Source of the DNA: Vibrio nereis NBRC 15637
GTDB lineage: Bacteria; Pseudomonadota; Gammaproteobacteria; Enterobacterales; Vibrionaceae
Assembly: GCF_001591105.1 (NCBI RefSeq)
Contig: NZ_BCUD01000017.1
Span: forward strand, 1-64,000
Direction of reading: 5' to 3'
DNA length: 64,000 bases
The translations under genes and the position numbers were made by a program. Within the stretch, counting starts at the first letter, position 1. Every line of letters starts with the position of its first letter. Below the pieces are notes generated by a model that did not search any database, was not told the DNA's origin, and saw only the letters and a list, made by a program, of their open reading frames with translations. Positions 18,019 through 27,178 of the stretch are shown in pieces.

Positions 18019-19200
18019 ATGAAAAACGCCCTAAGCACAGTCGCACTAGGTACGCTAGTTGCCTTAGGCTCATTCGGTGCAAACGCTGCCATCGAAGAAG
18101 GCCAACTGACCATTTGGATTAATGGTGACAAAGGTTACAACGGTCTGGCGGAAGTAGGTAAACAGTTTGAAGAAGACACAGGTATTAAAGTGACCGTGGC
18201 TCACCCTGATGCGCTTCAAGATAAGTTTCCGCAAACAGCGGCGACAGGCGATGGTCCGGATATTGTGTTTTGGGCACACGACCGTTTTGGTGGTTACGCA
18301 GAAGCTGGTCTGCTTGCTGAGATCAAACCATCTAAGCAAATGAAAGAAGGCATTGTTGATTTCGCATGGGATGCAGTGAAATACGACGGCAAACTGATTG
18401 GCTACCCAGTCGCGGTTGAATCTCTGTCTCTTATCTACAACAAAGATTTGGTGCCTAACCCACCGAAAAGCTGGGAAGAGGTGGCGAAGCTAGACGCAGA
18501 GCTTAAGAAAGATGGCAAATCTGCGATTATGTGGAACCTAAAAGAACCGTACTTTACATGGCCACTAATGGCTGCAGACGGCGGCTACGCGTTTAAATAC
18601 GGCGCGGCAGGATACGACATCAAAGACGCGGGTATCGCGAAAGATGGCGTTAAAGATGCGATGAATTTTGTGAAAGGCCTAGTAGAGAAAGGTGTCATTT
18701 CTGCGGATATGGATTACTCAGTGTCTGAAGCATCATTTAACCAAGGTAAGGCTGCGATGATCATCAACGGCCCTTGGTCTTGGGGTAACATCGAAAAATC
18801 GGGCGTTAACTACGGCGTGAGCACTCTCCCTAAATTTAATGGTCAACCTTCTAAACCGTTTGTAGGCGTACTGACAGCGGGCATCAGCACCGCATCACCA
18901 AACAAAGATTTAGCGGTGGAGTTCCTAGAAAACTACCTACTAACCAATGAAGGCCTAGGTAAAGTCAATGCAGACAAACCGCTAGGTGCAGTTGCTCTGA
19001 AATCTTACCAGAATGAGCTAGATTCAGATCCACGCATTGCGGCGACAATGGACAACGCGATGAATGGTGAAATTATGCCTAACATTCCTCAGATGAACGC
19101 TTTCTGGGGCAGCGCGAAAAACGCAATTATTAACATCGTGGATGGTCGCCAAACTGTAGACGAAGCTCTAGCGGATGCAGAAAAACAAATGACTAAATAA
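18019..19200 (+). CDS. malE: Maltose/maltodextrin-binding protein, periplasmic
   Basis: Captures maltose and maltodextrins in the periplasm and presents them to MalFGK2. The chosen ATG at 18019 lies eight bases after AAGG and gives 393 residues (E. coli: 396); the ATG at 18013 is too close to that site. A signal peptide ends near [10 protein letters not shown]. The mature protein matches Mal[57 protein letters not shown], and [21 protein letters not shown] segments near the C-terminus. It heads malEFG. Confidence 0.97.
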   Translation: MKNALSTVALGTLVALGSFGANAAIEEGQLTIWINGDKGYNGLAEVGKQFEEDTGIKVTVAHPDALQDKFPQTAATGDGPDIVFWAHDRFGGYAEAGLLAEIKPSKQMKEGIVDFAWDAVKYDGKLIGYPVAVESLSLIYNKDLVPNPPKSWEEVAKLDAELKKDGKSAIMWNLKEPYFTWPLMAADGGYAFKYGAAGYDIKDAGIAKDGVKDAMNFVKGLVEKGVISADMDYSVSEASFNQGKAAMIINGPWSWGNIEKSGVNYGVSTLPKFNGQPSKPFVGVLTAGISTASPNKDLAVEFLENYLLTNEGLGKVNADKPLGAVALKSYQNELDSDPRIAATMDNAMNGEIMPNIPQMNAFWGSAKNAIINIVDGRQTVDEALADAEKQMTK

Positions 19201-19215
19201 TTATTATCAATTTTT

Positions 19216-19245
19216 GGGGAGGGGGAAACTCCTCCTTATTTTCTA
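19216..19245 (+). other. Intercistronic hairpin between malE and malF
   Basis: GGAGG (19218-19222) and CCTCC (19231-19235) pair and are followed by TTATTTTC. Such a structure after malE is expected to attenuate read-through into malFG, so that the binding protein is in excess. Confidence 0.6.
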
Positions 19246-19273
19246 AGTATTATTATCGCTAGCAGGTTCTTCT

Positions 19274-20848
19274 ATGCAGTCAGTTCAAGGTACAGATGCT
19301 ATGACATCTTCAACAACGAGCTTGCCATCAAGTAAAAATGTATTCGTTAAGTGGGCACTGCTTGGCAGTGTGGGCATCCTTAATGGCTATGCAACGATTC
19401 TTATGTATTCACGTGGTGAGATGGCGTTCGCGCTGCTTACCCTTATTCTAACCGCTCTGGCTTTGTACATTTTCGGTAGCAAAAAGACGTATGCTCACCG
19501 TTACATCTACCCAGGCATCGCGGGTATGATCCTATTCATCCTTTTCCCTCTGGCATATACGGTCGGATTAGCATTTACCAACTACAGTGCTAAAAACCAG
19601 CTTTCACTAGATCGTGCCCAAACCGTTTTAATGGATCGCACTTTCCAAAGTGGTGATAGTTATCCCTTCACGTTATACAAAACGGATAGCGGCCACCGCA
19701 TTGCGGTGAAGAAAGGCGATCAACTGTTAGCGACGGATGAATTCAGCATTTCAGCATCATCAGGTGCAGGGCTAGATCTCACACCCGTTGAGTCGGTTTC
19801 TGGTGAAAAAGAACGCATTAAAGCCATCATCAAAAACAAAGCCGCGCTTGGTTCGATTGATTTACACATGCCTTCTGGCGAAGACATCCGTATGAGTGGC
19901 TTACGCAAATTTGCTGCTGTTGTGCCTCTTTACACGCTGCAAGACGATGGTCAATCGCTTTACAACAACGAAACGGGTGAAACACTGCGTCCAAATATGG
20001 AAGTGGGCTTCTATCAACCTGTTGATGAAAACGGCCAGTTTATTGGTTCAACTGTGTCACCAGGTTTCGTGGTAGACATTGGTACGCACAACTTCGAGCG
20101 TGTTTGGAAAGATGATGGCATCAAAGAACCGTTTGTTAGTATCTTTATCTGGACGGTACTTTTCTCAGGTCTGACGGTTATTCTAACGGCATTGATTGGC
20201 TTAGTCCTGGCGAGTGTGGTGCAGTGGGAAGAGTTAAAAGGCCGTGCGATTTACCGTGTACTTCTGATTCTTCCTTACGCGGTTCCAGCTTTCATCTCGA
20301 TTCTTATCTTCAAAGGTTTGTTTAACCAAAGCTTTGGTGAAATCAATATGGTGCTAGAGGCGCTGTTTGGTATCAGCCCAGCTTGGTTCTCTGATCCACT
20401 TATGGCGAAAACCATGGTGCTAGCGGTCAACGTATGGCTTGGTTTCCCGTACATGATGATTCTGTGTATGGGCCTGCTTAAAGCGATTCCTGAAGATTTA
20501 TACGAAGCCTCTGCAATTGATGGCGCTAACTTCATCGAGAACTTCCGTAAAATCACACTGCCACTGATGATTAAGCCTCTGACTCCGCTACTTATCGCGA
20601 GCTTTGCATTTAACTTCAACAACTTCGTTCTGATTCAGCTATTGACTCAGGGTGGTCCAAATATGATCGGTACGTCAGAACCTGCGGGTTACACCGACTT
20701 GCTTGTAAGCTACACCTACCGCATCGCGTTTGAAGGCTCTGGCGGTCAGGACTTCGGTCTGGCAAGTGCAATCGCAACGCTTATCTTCCTATTGGTTGGT
20801 GCGCTGGCATTGCTTAACCTTCGCTTTACTAAGCTGTCTCAGGATTAA
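19274..20848 (+). CDS. malF: Maltose ABC transporter permease MalF
   Basis: An inner-membrane subunit of the maltose importer. The 524 residues (E. coli: 514) show three N-terminal membrane segments (about 20-105), then a large periplasmic P2 loop (about 115-285), then the core permease domain. The EAA coupling motif that contacts MalK is EASAIDGANFIENFRKITLP near 410-430. IYRVLLILPYAVPAFISIL and the terminal FTKLSQD are typical. The start ATG has a weak site (GCAGG); an internal ATG 13 codons later is an alternative. Confidence 0.96.
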   Translation: MQSVQGTDAMTSSTTSLPSSKNVFVKWALLGSVGILNGYATILMYSRGEMAFALLTLILTALALYIFGSKKTYAHRYIYPGIAGMILFILFPLAYTVGLAFTNYSAKNQLSLDRAQTVLMDRTFQSGDSYPFTLYKTDSGHRIAVKKGDQLLATDEFSISASSGAGLDLTPVESVSGEKERIKAIIKNKAALGSIDLHMPSGEDIRMSGLRKFAAVVPLYTLQDDGQSLYNNETGETLRPNMEVGFYQPVDENGQFIGSTVSPGFVVDIGTHNFERVWKDDGIKEPFVSIFIWTVLFSGLTVILTALIGLVLASVVQWEELKGRAIYRVLLILPYAVPAFISILIFKGLFNQSFGEINMVLEALFGISPAWFSDPLMAKTMVLAVNVWLGFPYMMILCMGLLKAIPEDLYEASAIDGANFIENFRKITLPLMIKPLTPLLIASFAFNFNNFVLIQLLTQGGPNMIGTSEPAGYTDLLVSYTYRIAFEGSGGQDFGLASAIATLIFLLVGALALLNLRFTKLSQD

Positions 20849-20860
20849 GGAGAATTTCCA

Positions 20861-21751
20861 ATGGCAATGGTACAAGGTCAATCACTTAAATACCGCGTAT
20901 GGGCAACCCATATTGCTATGTGGGTATTCCTAGCTTCAATCATCTTTCCGCTATTGATGGTTATCGCGATTTCATTCCGTGAAGGTAACTTCGCTACAGG
21001 TAGTATTATTCCTGACAACCCATCACTGGAGCACTGGAAGTTAGCACTGGGTATTGCTGTAACGAATGCTGATGGTTCGGTCACACCGCCTCCGTTCCCA
21101 GTACTTACATGGCTATGGAACTCAGTTAAAGTAGCTGGAATTACGTCTATTCTGATTGTTGCGCTGTCTACAACATCGGCTTATGCGTTTGCTCGTATGC
21201 GTTTTAAAGGTAAGAACACCATCCTTAAAGCGATGATGATCTTCCAAATGTTCCCAGCTGTACTGGCGCTGGTGGCACTTTATGCTTTGTTCGACAAACT
21301 AGGGCAATATATTCCATTCCTTGGTTTGAACACGCACGGCGGCCTGATTTTCTCTTACTTGGGTGGTATTGCCCTGCATGTTTGGACAATCAAAGGCTAC
21401 TTTGAAACGATTGATAATTCACTGGAAGAAGCGGCAGCGTTGGACGGTGCAACACCATGGCAAGCGTTTAGATTAGTGCTGCTTCCACTGTCTGTGCCAA
21501 TCCTTGCGGTTGTTTTCATTCTTTCATTTATCGGTGTGATTGGTGAAGTTCCGGTAGCATCATTACTGCTTTCTGATGTAAACTCATACACATTAGCGGT
21601 TGGTATGCAGCAGTATCTATACCCTCAGAACTATCTATGGGGTGATTTTGCAGCAGCAGCAGTATTGTCTGCACTACCAATTACCATCGTATTCTTACTT
21701 GCGCAGCGTTGGTTGGTCGGAGGATTAACCGCCGGCGGTGTGAAAGGTTAA
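20861..21751 (+). CDS. malG: Maltose ABC transporter permease MalG
   Basis: The second permease subunit. The 296 residues match E. coli MalG in length and have about six membrane segments. The EAA motif is [21 protein letters not shown] near 187-207. The family ending [14 protein letters not shown] is intact; in E. coli this tail reaches into the binding-protein interface. AAGGAG precedes the ATG, and the gene starts 12 bp after malF. Confidence 0.96.
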   Translation: MAMVQGQSLKYRVWATHIAMWVFLASIIFPLLMVIAISFREGNFATGSIIPDNPSLEHWKLALGIAVTNADGSVTPPPFPVLTWLWNSVKVAGITSILIVALSTTSAYAFARMRFKGKNTILKAMMIFQMFPAVLALVALYALFDKLGQYIPFLGLNTHGGLIFSYLGGIALHVWTIKGYFETIDNSLEEAAALDGATPWQAFRLVLLPLSVPILAVVFILSFIGVIGEVPVASLLLSDVNSYTLAVGMQQYLYPQNYLWGDFAAAAVLSALPITIVFLLAQRWLVGGLTAGGVKG

Positions 21752-21763
21752 TAAGAACGATAA

Positions 21764-21789
21764 GGGCGACCGCAAGGTCGCCCATTTTG
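21764..21789 (+). terminator. malG-proximal terminator
   Basis: GGGCGACC (21764-21771) and GGTCGCCC (21776-21783) form a perfect 8-bp stem with a 4-base loop, followed by ATTTTG, 12 bp beyond the malG stop codon. Confidence 0.8.
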
Positions 21790-21915
21790 TTTCTCGACTT
21801 AACATCTTTTGGTTTGGCCGCCGATCAGTTAAGAAGAGAGCATCTCTGGCGTTACGCATAGCTGGCTGTTAGCTAGATTCCTTACTATTTTACTACTAAC
21901 AGTTTTTGTAACCAT

Positions 21916-21942
21916 AAACCCGGCATTGTCCCGGGTTTTTTT
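21916..21942 (+). terminator. Second terminator downstream of malG
   Basis: AAACCCGG and CCGGGTTT pair around a seven-base loop, and the downstream arm runs into seven Ts. It ends the candidate small RNA. From here to 22296 there is about 350 bp with no gene that I can support. Confidence 0.85.
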
Positions 21943-22296
21943 ATGTCTGCTTTTTGCCGTTTTGTGGTGGTGAGTATAAAAAAACTCTTGTTAAAGAGAA
22001 TAGCGGTTGGATGACCATGCGACCGAACAATCAAATATCAATGAACAGAAACCTCTCTTGCATCTCGCTCTGCTAACTCTCTACACAATAGTGAATTATT
22101 CGCGGATCAGGTGTCACAGCGGCGGGCACGTGATGCCTGTTTATTTATAGAAATATTGCGTCATAATTTTTCATGTTTTATTCGCCTGCTCCTGACTAAA
22201 CTATCAGTGTTTTAAAACCCAATGATAGGGATGGCATTGGCTGCGTAAGGAAGTGCACACAAAATAACTTACTAATAAATATAGGCAGTAAATACA

Positions 22297-22908
22297 ATGT
22301 TAAAGAATAAATGGCTTGTTGCGACACTATTCGCAGCATGTTCTGCAGCTAATGCAAACCCTTATGTCGGCGCTTCTATTGGTCAAGCTAGTTTTGATAA
22401 AGCTTCTGGCTCAGTGGACTCTTCGTTAGTGAGCGGCAGTAGTTCACTTGAATTGCAAGATGACTCCAGTTTAGCGGGTAAATTATACGCTGGTTATCAG
22501 TTTAACGAGTATTTCGCGCTAGAAGGATCGCTAGGTGGTTACGATGCATTAGATGGCGATCTTGTGACAGTGGGTGACATGAAGTTTTTCGCTATTCAGC
22601 CTAAAGTGATTGTGCCTGTTGGCGAGCGTTTTAACTTATTTGCGAAAGCAGGTTTGTCTTACTTTAACGCTGAGTTTAAGGCGAGCAATTCTTTTGTAGG
22701 CTCAGCAGGCTATACCACGCTCTCCGATACAGCATTGAGCGGTATGTACGGGCTAGGTGCAGAGTTTGCGTTAACGGATAACTTACACTTAGAAGCATCT
22801 TGGGATTACATGAAACCTGAGCTTGAAGTCGTAAAGACAGCGGATGCAAATGCGAAAGTAGAAGCGGAAATCAGTGTTCTATCATTGGGTGTAAGCTACC
22901 ACTTCTAG
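22297..22908 (+). CDS. OmpA-like eight-stranded outer membrane beta-barrel protein
   Basis: A 203-residue exported protein: signal peptide MLKNKWLVATLFAACSAANA, then strands of alternating residues (NPYVGASIGQASF, AGKLYAGYQFNEYFALEGSLGGY, FNLFAKAGLSYF, MYGLGAEFALTDNLHLEASWDYM) ending in VLSLGVSYHF with the C-terminal aromatic needed for barrel assembly. This is the OmpA/OmpW-type small barrel without a peptidoglycan-binding domain. Its function is unknown. It lies alone between the malG region and the SgrR-like gene and has its own terminator. Confidence 0.85.
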   Translation: MLKNKWLVATLFAACSAANANPYVGASIGQASFDKASGSVDSSLVSGSSSLELQDDSSLAGKLYAGYQFNEYFALEGSLGGYDALDGDLVTVGDMKFFAIQPKVIVPVGERFNLFAKAGLSYFNAEFKASNSFVGSAGYTTLSDTALSGMYGLGAEFALTDNLHLEASWDYMKPELEVVKTADANAKVEAEISVLSLGVSYHF

Positions 22909-22921
22909 AATTACTTATTAG

Positions 22922-22957
22922 TAGGGAGTTCTGTTTACAGGGCTCCCTATGTTATTT
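22922..22957 (+). terminator. Terminator after the beta-barrel gene
   Basis: TAGGGAG (22922-22928) and CTCCCTA (22943-22949) pair and are followed by TGTTATTTTT. Confidence 0.7.
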
Positions 22958-22988
22958 TTAAGGTAAGAAATTCTAGCGCGGAGTTTAA

Positions 22989-24641
22989 GTGAACGATGTA
23001 AACCTAAGGCACCTTGATTTGTTGCTAAAGCATTATCAGATCAATCAACATTGTTCGGTGGTGCTGGACGATCTTGAAACCGTTTTATACACGTCCAGAA
23101 GAAACGTGTCGATTGTCATGCGGAAATTATCTCACTTGGGGTGGGTGATTTGGCAACCTGCTATTGGGCGAAGTAAGTCAAGCCAGCTAGTCATCAAAAA
23201 GTCATTGCAGCAAGCGTTAACGGAAGTGCTAACCAATGAATTGGAGCTAGGGCGTTTCAAGCTGATCGCGAAGCTACTCGATATTTATGGAGAGATAGCG
23301 GTACGAGCACTGTCGGTAGCCACTGAAGAGTTAAGCATTACCAATGAAAAGCGTAATTCGGTCCTCATATCCTCTTACCCTTGGGTTAGTACCGTCGATC
23401 CAGTCAAAACATACCGCCTGTCTGAACTGCAGGTCATCAAGAGCGTTTATGACGTTTTGATCAAGCAAGACGCTGCAGGTAATCTTATTCCTTCACTGGC
23501 CCATTCTTGGGAAGTAAATGATAACGTCATAACGTTGTGGCTGATGCCTCGGGTGTACCGCCATGATGGTGAGCTTCTACATATTGATGATGTCATATGG
23601 AGCATAGAGAGATTACGTGACCAGAATGGCCCTGTAAGTGGACTTGGGCAAAGCATTAAACGCGTAGACGTAGTGGCTGAAAATTGCATTGAGATTACTC
23701 TTCATTATCCAAACAAGCTTTTTCCGTATGTGCTCGCGATGCCCAATGCTTCAATTATCTGCCGCGATCAGAAATCGTTTGGAAACTACACGTCTCATAT
23801 TGGAACTGGGCCGTTTAAGATTGAAGACTGGAACAGTAATGGACTTCGCTTACGCGCACATAGCCAGTATTTTTCTACCTGTGCTTTACTTGAAAGCGTC
23901 ACTTTATCTCATGAGACGGAAGTCTTAGAAAATATTGTGAGTTTCAACCAAGAAGTGGGTGAGGTGAACATCGAATGGATCAGTTCATTCTCTTATCTGA
24001 CCTATCGTCAAAGACCTGATGCAAAAATATCGCTTGAAACCTGGCAAGAACTGGCAAAATTCATCAGTCATGAAAAATATGGCTATGACGCTAAAGGCGC
24101 TGTAGAAGGGATTGAATTCAAACAGAACACGGCTCTACGTGATCATTATCCTAAGCCAAACCTACATGGAAAAATTACGATTGCAGAACCAATTTGGACG
24201 ATACCCAGCTTAATACGCCAAGTGAAATGGCTACATCGATTAATCCGTTCGACGGGCCTTGAATTGGAGATCGTTGTAATTGAAGATATCAGTTGTCCTG
24301 AATCTATCTCTGAAGCGGCTGACCTAGTTCTGGTTGACGAAATCATTGAAGCGCCAAAGGAATACGGCTTGTACGAGTGGTTAAGTGTATCGACAGGCTT
24401 GCGGTACGCTCTGACGCCAGTAGAAATGCAGTCACACCAAGATCAAATACGCCATGCCGTCGGCAGTGAAAATCCATACGAAGCGTTACTTGAGATAGAA
24501 GAATCTCTGTATAAAGAGCATCGTTGCTTGCCTTTATTCTGCGGGCAAGAAGAAGTGACAAAGGCCGCTCAAGTCAAAGGTGTACAGATACGTAAAAGTG
24601 GCTACAGTGACTTTTTTCGACTTTGGGTTTCGGATAACTAG
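22989..24641 (+). CDS. sgrR: SgrR-like transcriptional regulator with solute-binding domain
   Basis: A 550-residue protein (E. coli SgrR: 551). Residues 1-110 form the SgrR-type winged-helix DNA-binding domain (LYTSRRNVSIVMRKLSHLGWVIW). From about 125 it resembles the oligopeptide-binding SBP_bac_5 fold (TVDPVKTYRLSELQVIKSVYD, LAHSWEVNDNVITLWL, GTGPFKIEDW) but without a signal peptide, as in SgrR, which senses sugar-phosphate stress. The start is GTG. No SgrS-like small RNA is evident in the 80-bp upstream gap, so the target may differ from that of E. coli. The regulon is not inferable from this sequence. Confidence 0.85.
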   Translation: MNDVNLRHLDLLLKHYQINQHCSVVLDDLETVLYTSRRNVSIVMRKLSHLGWVIWQPAIGRSKSSQLVIKKSLQQALTEVLTNELELGRFKLIAKLLDIYGEIAVRALSVATEELSITNEKRNSVLISSYPWVSTVDPVKTYRLSELQVIKSVYDVLIKQDAAGNLIPSLAHSWEVNDNVITLWLMPRVYRHDGELLHIDDVIWSIERLRDQNGPVSGLGQSIKRVDVVAENCIEITLHYPNKLFPYVLAMPNASIICRDQKSFGNYTSHIGTGPFKIEDWNSNGLRLRAHSQYFSTCALLESVTLSHETEVLENIVSFNQEVGEVNIEWISSFSYLTYRQRPDAKISLETWQELAKFISHEKYGYDAKGAVEGIEFKQNTALRDHYPKPNLHGKITIAEPIWTIPSLIRQVKWLHRLIRSTGLELEIVVIEDISCPESISEAADLVLVDEIIEAPKEYGLYEWLSVSTGLRYALTPVEMQSHQDQIRHAVGSENPYEALLEIEESLYKEHRCLPLFCGQEEVTKAAQVKGVQIRKSGYSDFFRLWVSDN

Positions 24642-24651
24642 CTAGGACTAT

Positions 24652-24897
24652 TTAAAACTCGCGGCTTGAAGGGGCACAACCAATGTATTGCAATAAAACG
24701 TAAATGCTTTCTTGTGAGAGTGCAACGCGTCGAAACAGATCGGCAAAGGTGTCATCTCCCCCAAAACAGGCCTTGATATAGTGATTGATTTCACCATCAC
24801 CGTAACCTTCCACATACATAGAACGAACCCACTGATACTCAACCGCCTTAAGGTTTGATAGTGTATTTTCACTCAATGTAACTTCATTTATGTTCAC
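24652..24897 (-). CDS. Small hypothetical protein
   Basis: An 81-residue acidic, soluble protein that I do not recognise. The start is GTG, with a good AAGGA site six bases upstream, which favours this frame over an overlapping 74-residue frame. It is largely helical (LSNLKAVEYQWVRSMYVEGYGD, FADLFRRVALSQESIYVLL) and has two cysteines. It converges on the SgrR-like gene with 10 bp between stop codons. Confidence 0.6.
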   Translation of the reverse strand: MNINEVTLSENTLSNLKAVEYQWVRSMYVEGYGDGEINHYIKACFGGDDTFADLFRRVALSQESIYVLLQYIGCAPSSREF

Positions 24898-24973
24898 TCA
24901 TAGTCCTTGATGAATTTTTACGTGCTAGACGATTAAATCAGGACAAGATGAAGAAAAGATGACAGAAAAGTGT

Positions 24974-25000
24974 AAAAAAGAGGCTTAGAGCCTCTTTTTT
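24974..25000. terminator. Bidirectional terminator after the thioesterase gene
   Basis: AAAAAAGAGGC and GCCTCTTTTTT pair perfectly around TTAGA. On the minus strand it ends the thioesterase transcript. Confidence 0.85.
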
Positions 25001-25012
25001 GAATTAAAAGGT

Positions 25013-25498
25013 TTATTTTAGATATTTAACGTGCGCTTCCATCTCTTCGCCGATTTCCTTGCGCATATTCATAAGGCGAATCGCTGAATCTCTTAAGGCA
25101 ATGTCTTCAGGCGTTTCTGGAATCCACTCGGGAACAGACGTTGGTTTTCCGTTTTCGTCCACCGCAACCATAATAACGATACAGTGCGTGGTAAGACGGT
25201 TCTTAAGTTCTTTTGGGTCACTGGCTTGTACATCGATTGCTATGTGCATGGAGCTACGCCCGGTGTAGATGACTTTAGCGCTTACTTCTACCAGGTTACC
25301 CACATGAATGGGTTGGACAAAGCGGATACCACCGGCATAGGCTGTGATACAGTACTTCCCACTCCATGCAGCCGCATTTGCGTATGCGGCTAAATCGATC
25401 CATTTCATTACGGCGCCACCATGGACTTTGCCGCCAAAGTTTACATCTCCGGGCTCAGCGAGAAAACGTAGGGTTGTTGTGCGTTGACCAGTGCTCAT
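25013..25498 (-). CDS. Acyl-CoA thioesterase (hotdog fold)
   Basis: A cytoplasmic enzyme that hydrolyses acyl-CoA to free acid and CoA. The 161 residues contain the hotdog signature GDVNFGGKVHGGAVMKWIDLAAYANA with the catalytic aspartate, then GIRFVQPIHVGNLVEV and YTGRSSMHIAIDV. This is the YciA/ACOT-like single-domain type; chain-length preference is not readable. It stands alone with its own terminator. Confidence 0.9.
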   Translation of the reverse strand: MSTGQRTTTLRFLAEPGDVNFGGKVHGGAVMKWIDLAAYANAAAWSGKYCITAYAGGIRFVQPIHVGNLVEVSAKVIYTGRSSMHIAIDVQASDPKELKNRLTTHCIVIMVAVDENGKPTSVPEWIPETPEDIALRDSAIRLMNMRKEIGEEMEAHVKYLK

Positions 25499-25612
25499 CT
25501 GTCAATCCTGTATAGTTATTAGTTTTATTTTTAATAACAAATTGGTCATTCCTGCGCAACAAATATTCGACTTTTGGCTAATATTAATTGGCTGCGTGTT
25601 GTTGGTCAGCGT

Positions 25613-26782
25613 TTAGCCCGCATTTGCAGACATGGTTCGATCCAAAATTTCCATACTTTGGTCAAAATAAGGGTTGTAGGTCAGGCGGGCGTGAACCTTC
25701 CCTTCTTCTCGATAACCCCATGCGGAATACCATACATTTTCTCCGTTCGAGCATCTTTGCTGGGCTTCTTCATCCTGCCCGTTACTGCATATGATATAAG
25801 TCCCTTTCACTCCATAGTGTGGGTTGTCAGGAGAAAATAACAGCCCCATGTGTGAGCCATTGGAGATTTGATACTCAGGTAATTGCATCGAGAAACGCGT
25901 GGAACGTTTTTCGCGTAGCTCTTGCTCTCCTTGCCACACAATATGACTGTGAGGGTGAGACATCTTGGTGCTGAACGTTTCTATCGCAAACTGGGTACTA
26001 ATGACTTTATCGCCCTCGCTCATGAGCATAAACACGGGCTTGTCGTAGTGTGCATCTTCAAGTTGTTTTCTCACTTGCACCGACGTTTGGTAGTAAACCG
26101 CAGCAGCACTCATCGGCAGCGAGTTATATCGCAGTGGGTTGTCTTCTGGATCTTGATCGGCCCATGTAATGAAGTAACTGGCCAATTCCGCGAACTTAAC
26201 GGCTGAGGAGTTGGGTAACAGTGCGGGGGAAAAAAGCAGCATGCCATTGATCGAGCGATCCTTAAGAGCTTCCGATGCCACCAGGTTTGCACCTGTAGAG
26301 TAGCCCCCAACCCAGATAGAGTCGGTATCCTGCTTTAGTAACTGAATATGGTGATGCACCACTCCCTGCCAATCTTCGAGCGTTGGAAGCTGCAAATCAC
26401 CTACTTTACTTGCGTGTCCAGGCAATAGAATGGTTCTCACCAGATACCCTTGCTCGGCAAGGTGAGTGGCCACATCTGCAAAGGAGTAAGGGGAATCGCC
26501 CAGACCATGAACCAGCAACACACCTTGGCCATTGGGTTCATCAGGGCGGTACTCTTTAGGTATCACTAACGAAAGTTCTGATTGCTTATCCGCTGTAATA
26601 AACAGCCTGTTTTGCTCCAGCCATTCTCGGGTGCTTGCCAGATACTCGGCAAAGCTAGATTGGGTATAGTGAGGCAGACTGTCTGCTGATTCATACTCGG
26701 GGGCTTGAATATCAGCAGAGCAGCCAAGCAGAGTGATAAGGGTTAATCCTGAAGCGGTTAATACGCGCGTTTTGATGTTCAC
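25613..26782 (-). CDS. Alpha/beta-hydrolase lipoprotein
   Basis: A 389-residue predicted lipoprotein: N-terminus MNIKTRVLTASGLTLITLLGCS with lipobox LLGC. The alpha/beta-hydrolase core has the oxyanion segment LLVHGLGDSPYSF (about 88-100), the nucleophile serine in GGYSTGANL (near 160), and an acid/histidine pair probably in MSEGDKVIS and ISNGSHMGLLF. It resembles serine esterases or monoacylglycerol lipase-type proteins anchored in the envelope; the substrate is unknown. A small membrane-protein gene lies 20 bp upstream and is likely co-transcribed. Confidence 0.82.
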   Translation of the reverse strand: MNIKTRVLTASGLTLITLLGCSADIQAPEYESADSLPHYTQSSFAEYLASTREWLEQNRLFITADKQSELSLVIPKEYRPDEPNGQGVLLVHGLGDSPYSFADVATHLAEQGYLVRTILLPGHASKVGDLQLPTLEDWQGVVHHHIQLLKQDTDSIWVGGYSTGANLVASEALKDRSINGMLLFSPALLPNSSAVKFAELASYFITWADQDPEDNPLRYNSLPMSAAAVYYQTSVQVRKQLEDAHYDKPVFMLMSEGDKVISTQFAIETFSTKMSHPHSHIVWQGEQELREKRSTRFSMQLPEYQISNGSHMGLLFSPDNPHYGVKGTYIICSNGQDEEAQQRCSNGENVWYSAWGYREEGKVHARLTYNPYFDQSMEILDRTMSANAG

Positions 26783-26802
26783 AGTCTGTTGTCTATTCGT
26801 CG

Positions 26803-27009
26803 TTATTTGGAGACTTCTTCGTACTTACCTTCGAGTACCGCTCCATGAGTACTTGTATTATCAGTTGCTGAGCTCACTTTATTCCGACGTTGTAACTTTT
26901 TGCCAGTCACAAGAGCTAAAACTGTTAGTGGTATCGCTAAAATAAGGCCCATAAGCAGAGTAAAAAAACCGACAAATAGGACAACGCTGCTGGATACGAG
27001 ATTCTTCAT
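26803..27009 (-). CDS. Small membrane protein
   Basis: A 68-residue protein from the ATG at 27009, which has an AGAGGTG site four bases upstream; an ATG seven codons earlier (27030) is less well placed. One long hydrophobic stretch (VVLFVGFFTLLMGLILAIPL) is followed by a basic segment (GKKLQRRNK) and a polar tail, giving one or two membrane helices with the C-terminus inside. I do not recognise the family. It lies just ahead of the lipoprotein hydrolase gene in the same direction. Confidence 0.7.
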   Translation of the reverse strand: MKNLVSSSVVLFVGFFTLLMGLILAIPLTVLALVTGKKLQRRNKVSSATDNTSTHGAVLEGKYEEVSK

Positions 27010-27178
27010 AAACACCTCTTTTTTGTTCATGATTCACAATAGTGAGTAGTAAATGAATAAAAGATGAACACAAGCAAAAAAGCCACTCTCAAAGAATGAA
27101 AGTGGCAATAATTGGGGGGATTATTATAAGTGTTGTGGAGATTTGCTCCTGACAAAGCCAGGAGCTTAATTCAGAGAA

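Larger units (their letters stand above)
21752..21942 (+). ncRNA. micX: Probable MicX-type small RNA from the malG 3' region
   Basis: In V. cholerae the small RNA MicX overlaps vca0943 (malG), and its stable processed form is mostly the malG 3' untranslated region; it represses an outer membrane protein and a peptide-transport gene. Here the malG 3' region has no open frame and ends in a strong intrinsic terminator (AAACCCGG at 21916, CCGGGTTT at 21931, then TTTTTA). An earlier hairpin at 21764-21783 follows malG directly. The call rests on synteny and the terminator; I have not aligned it with MicX, and the 5' end is unknown. Confidence 0.5.
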
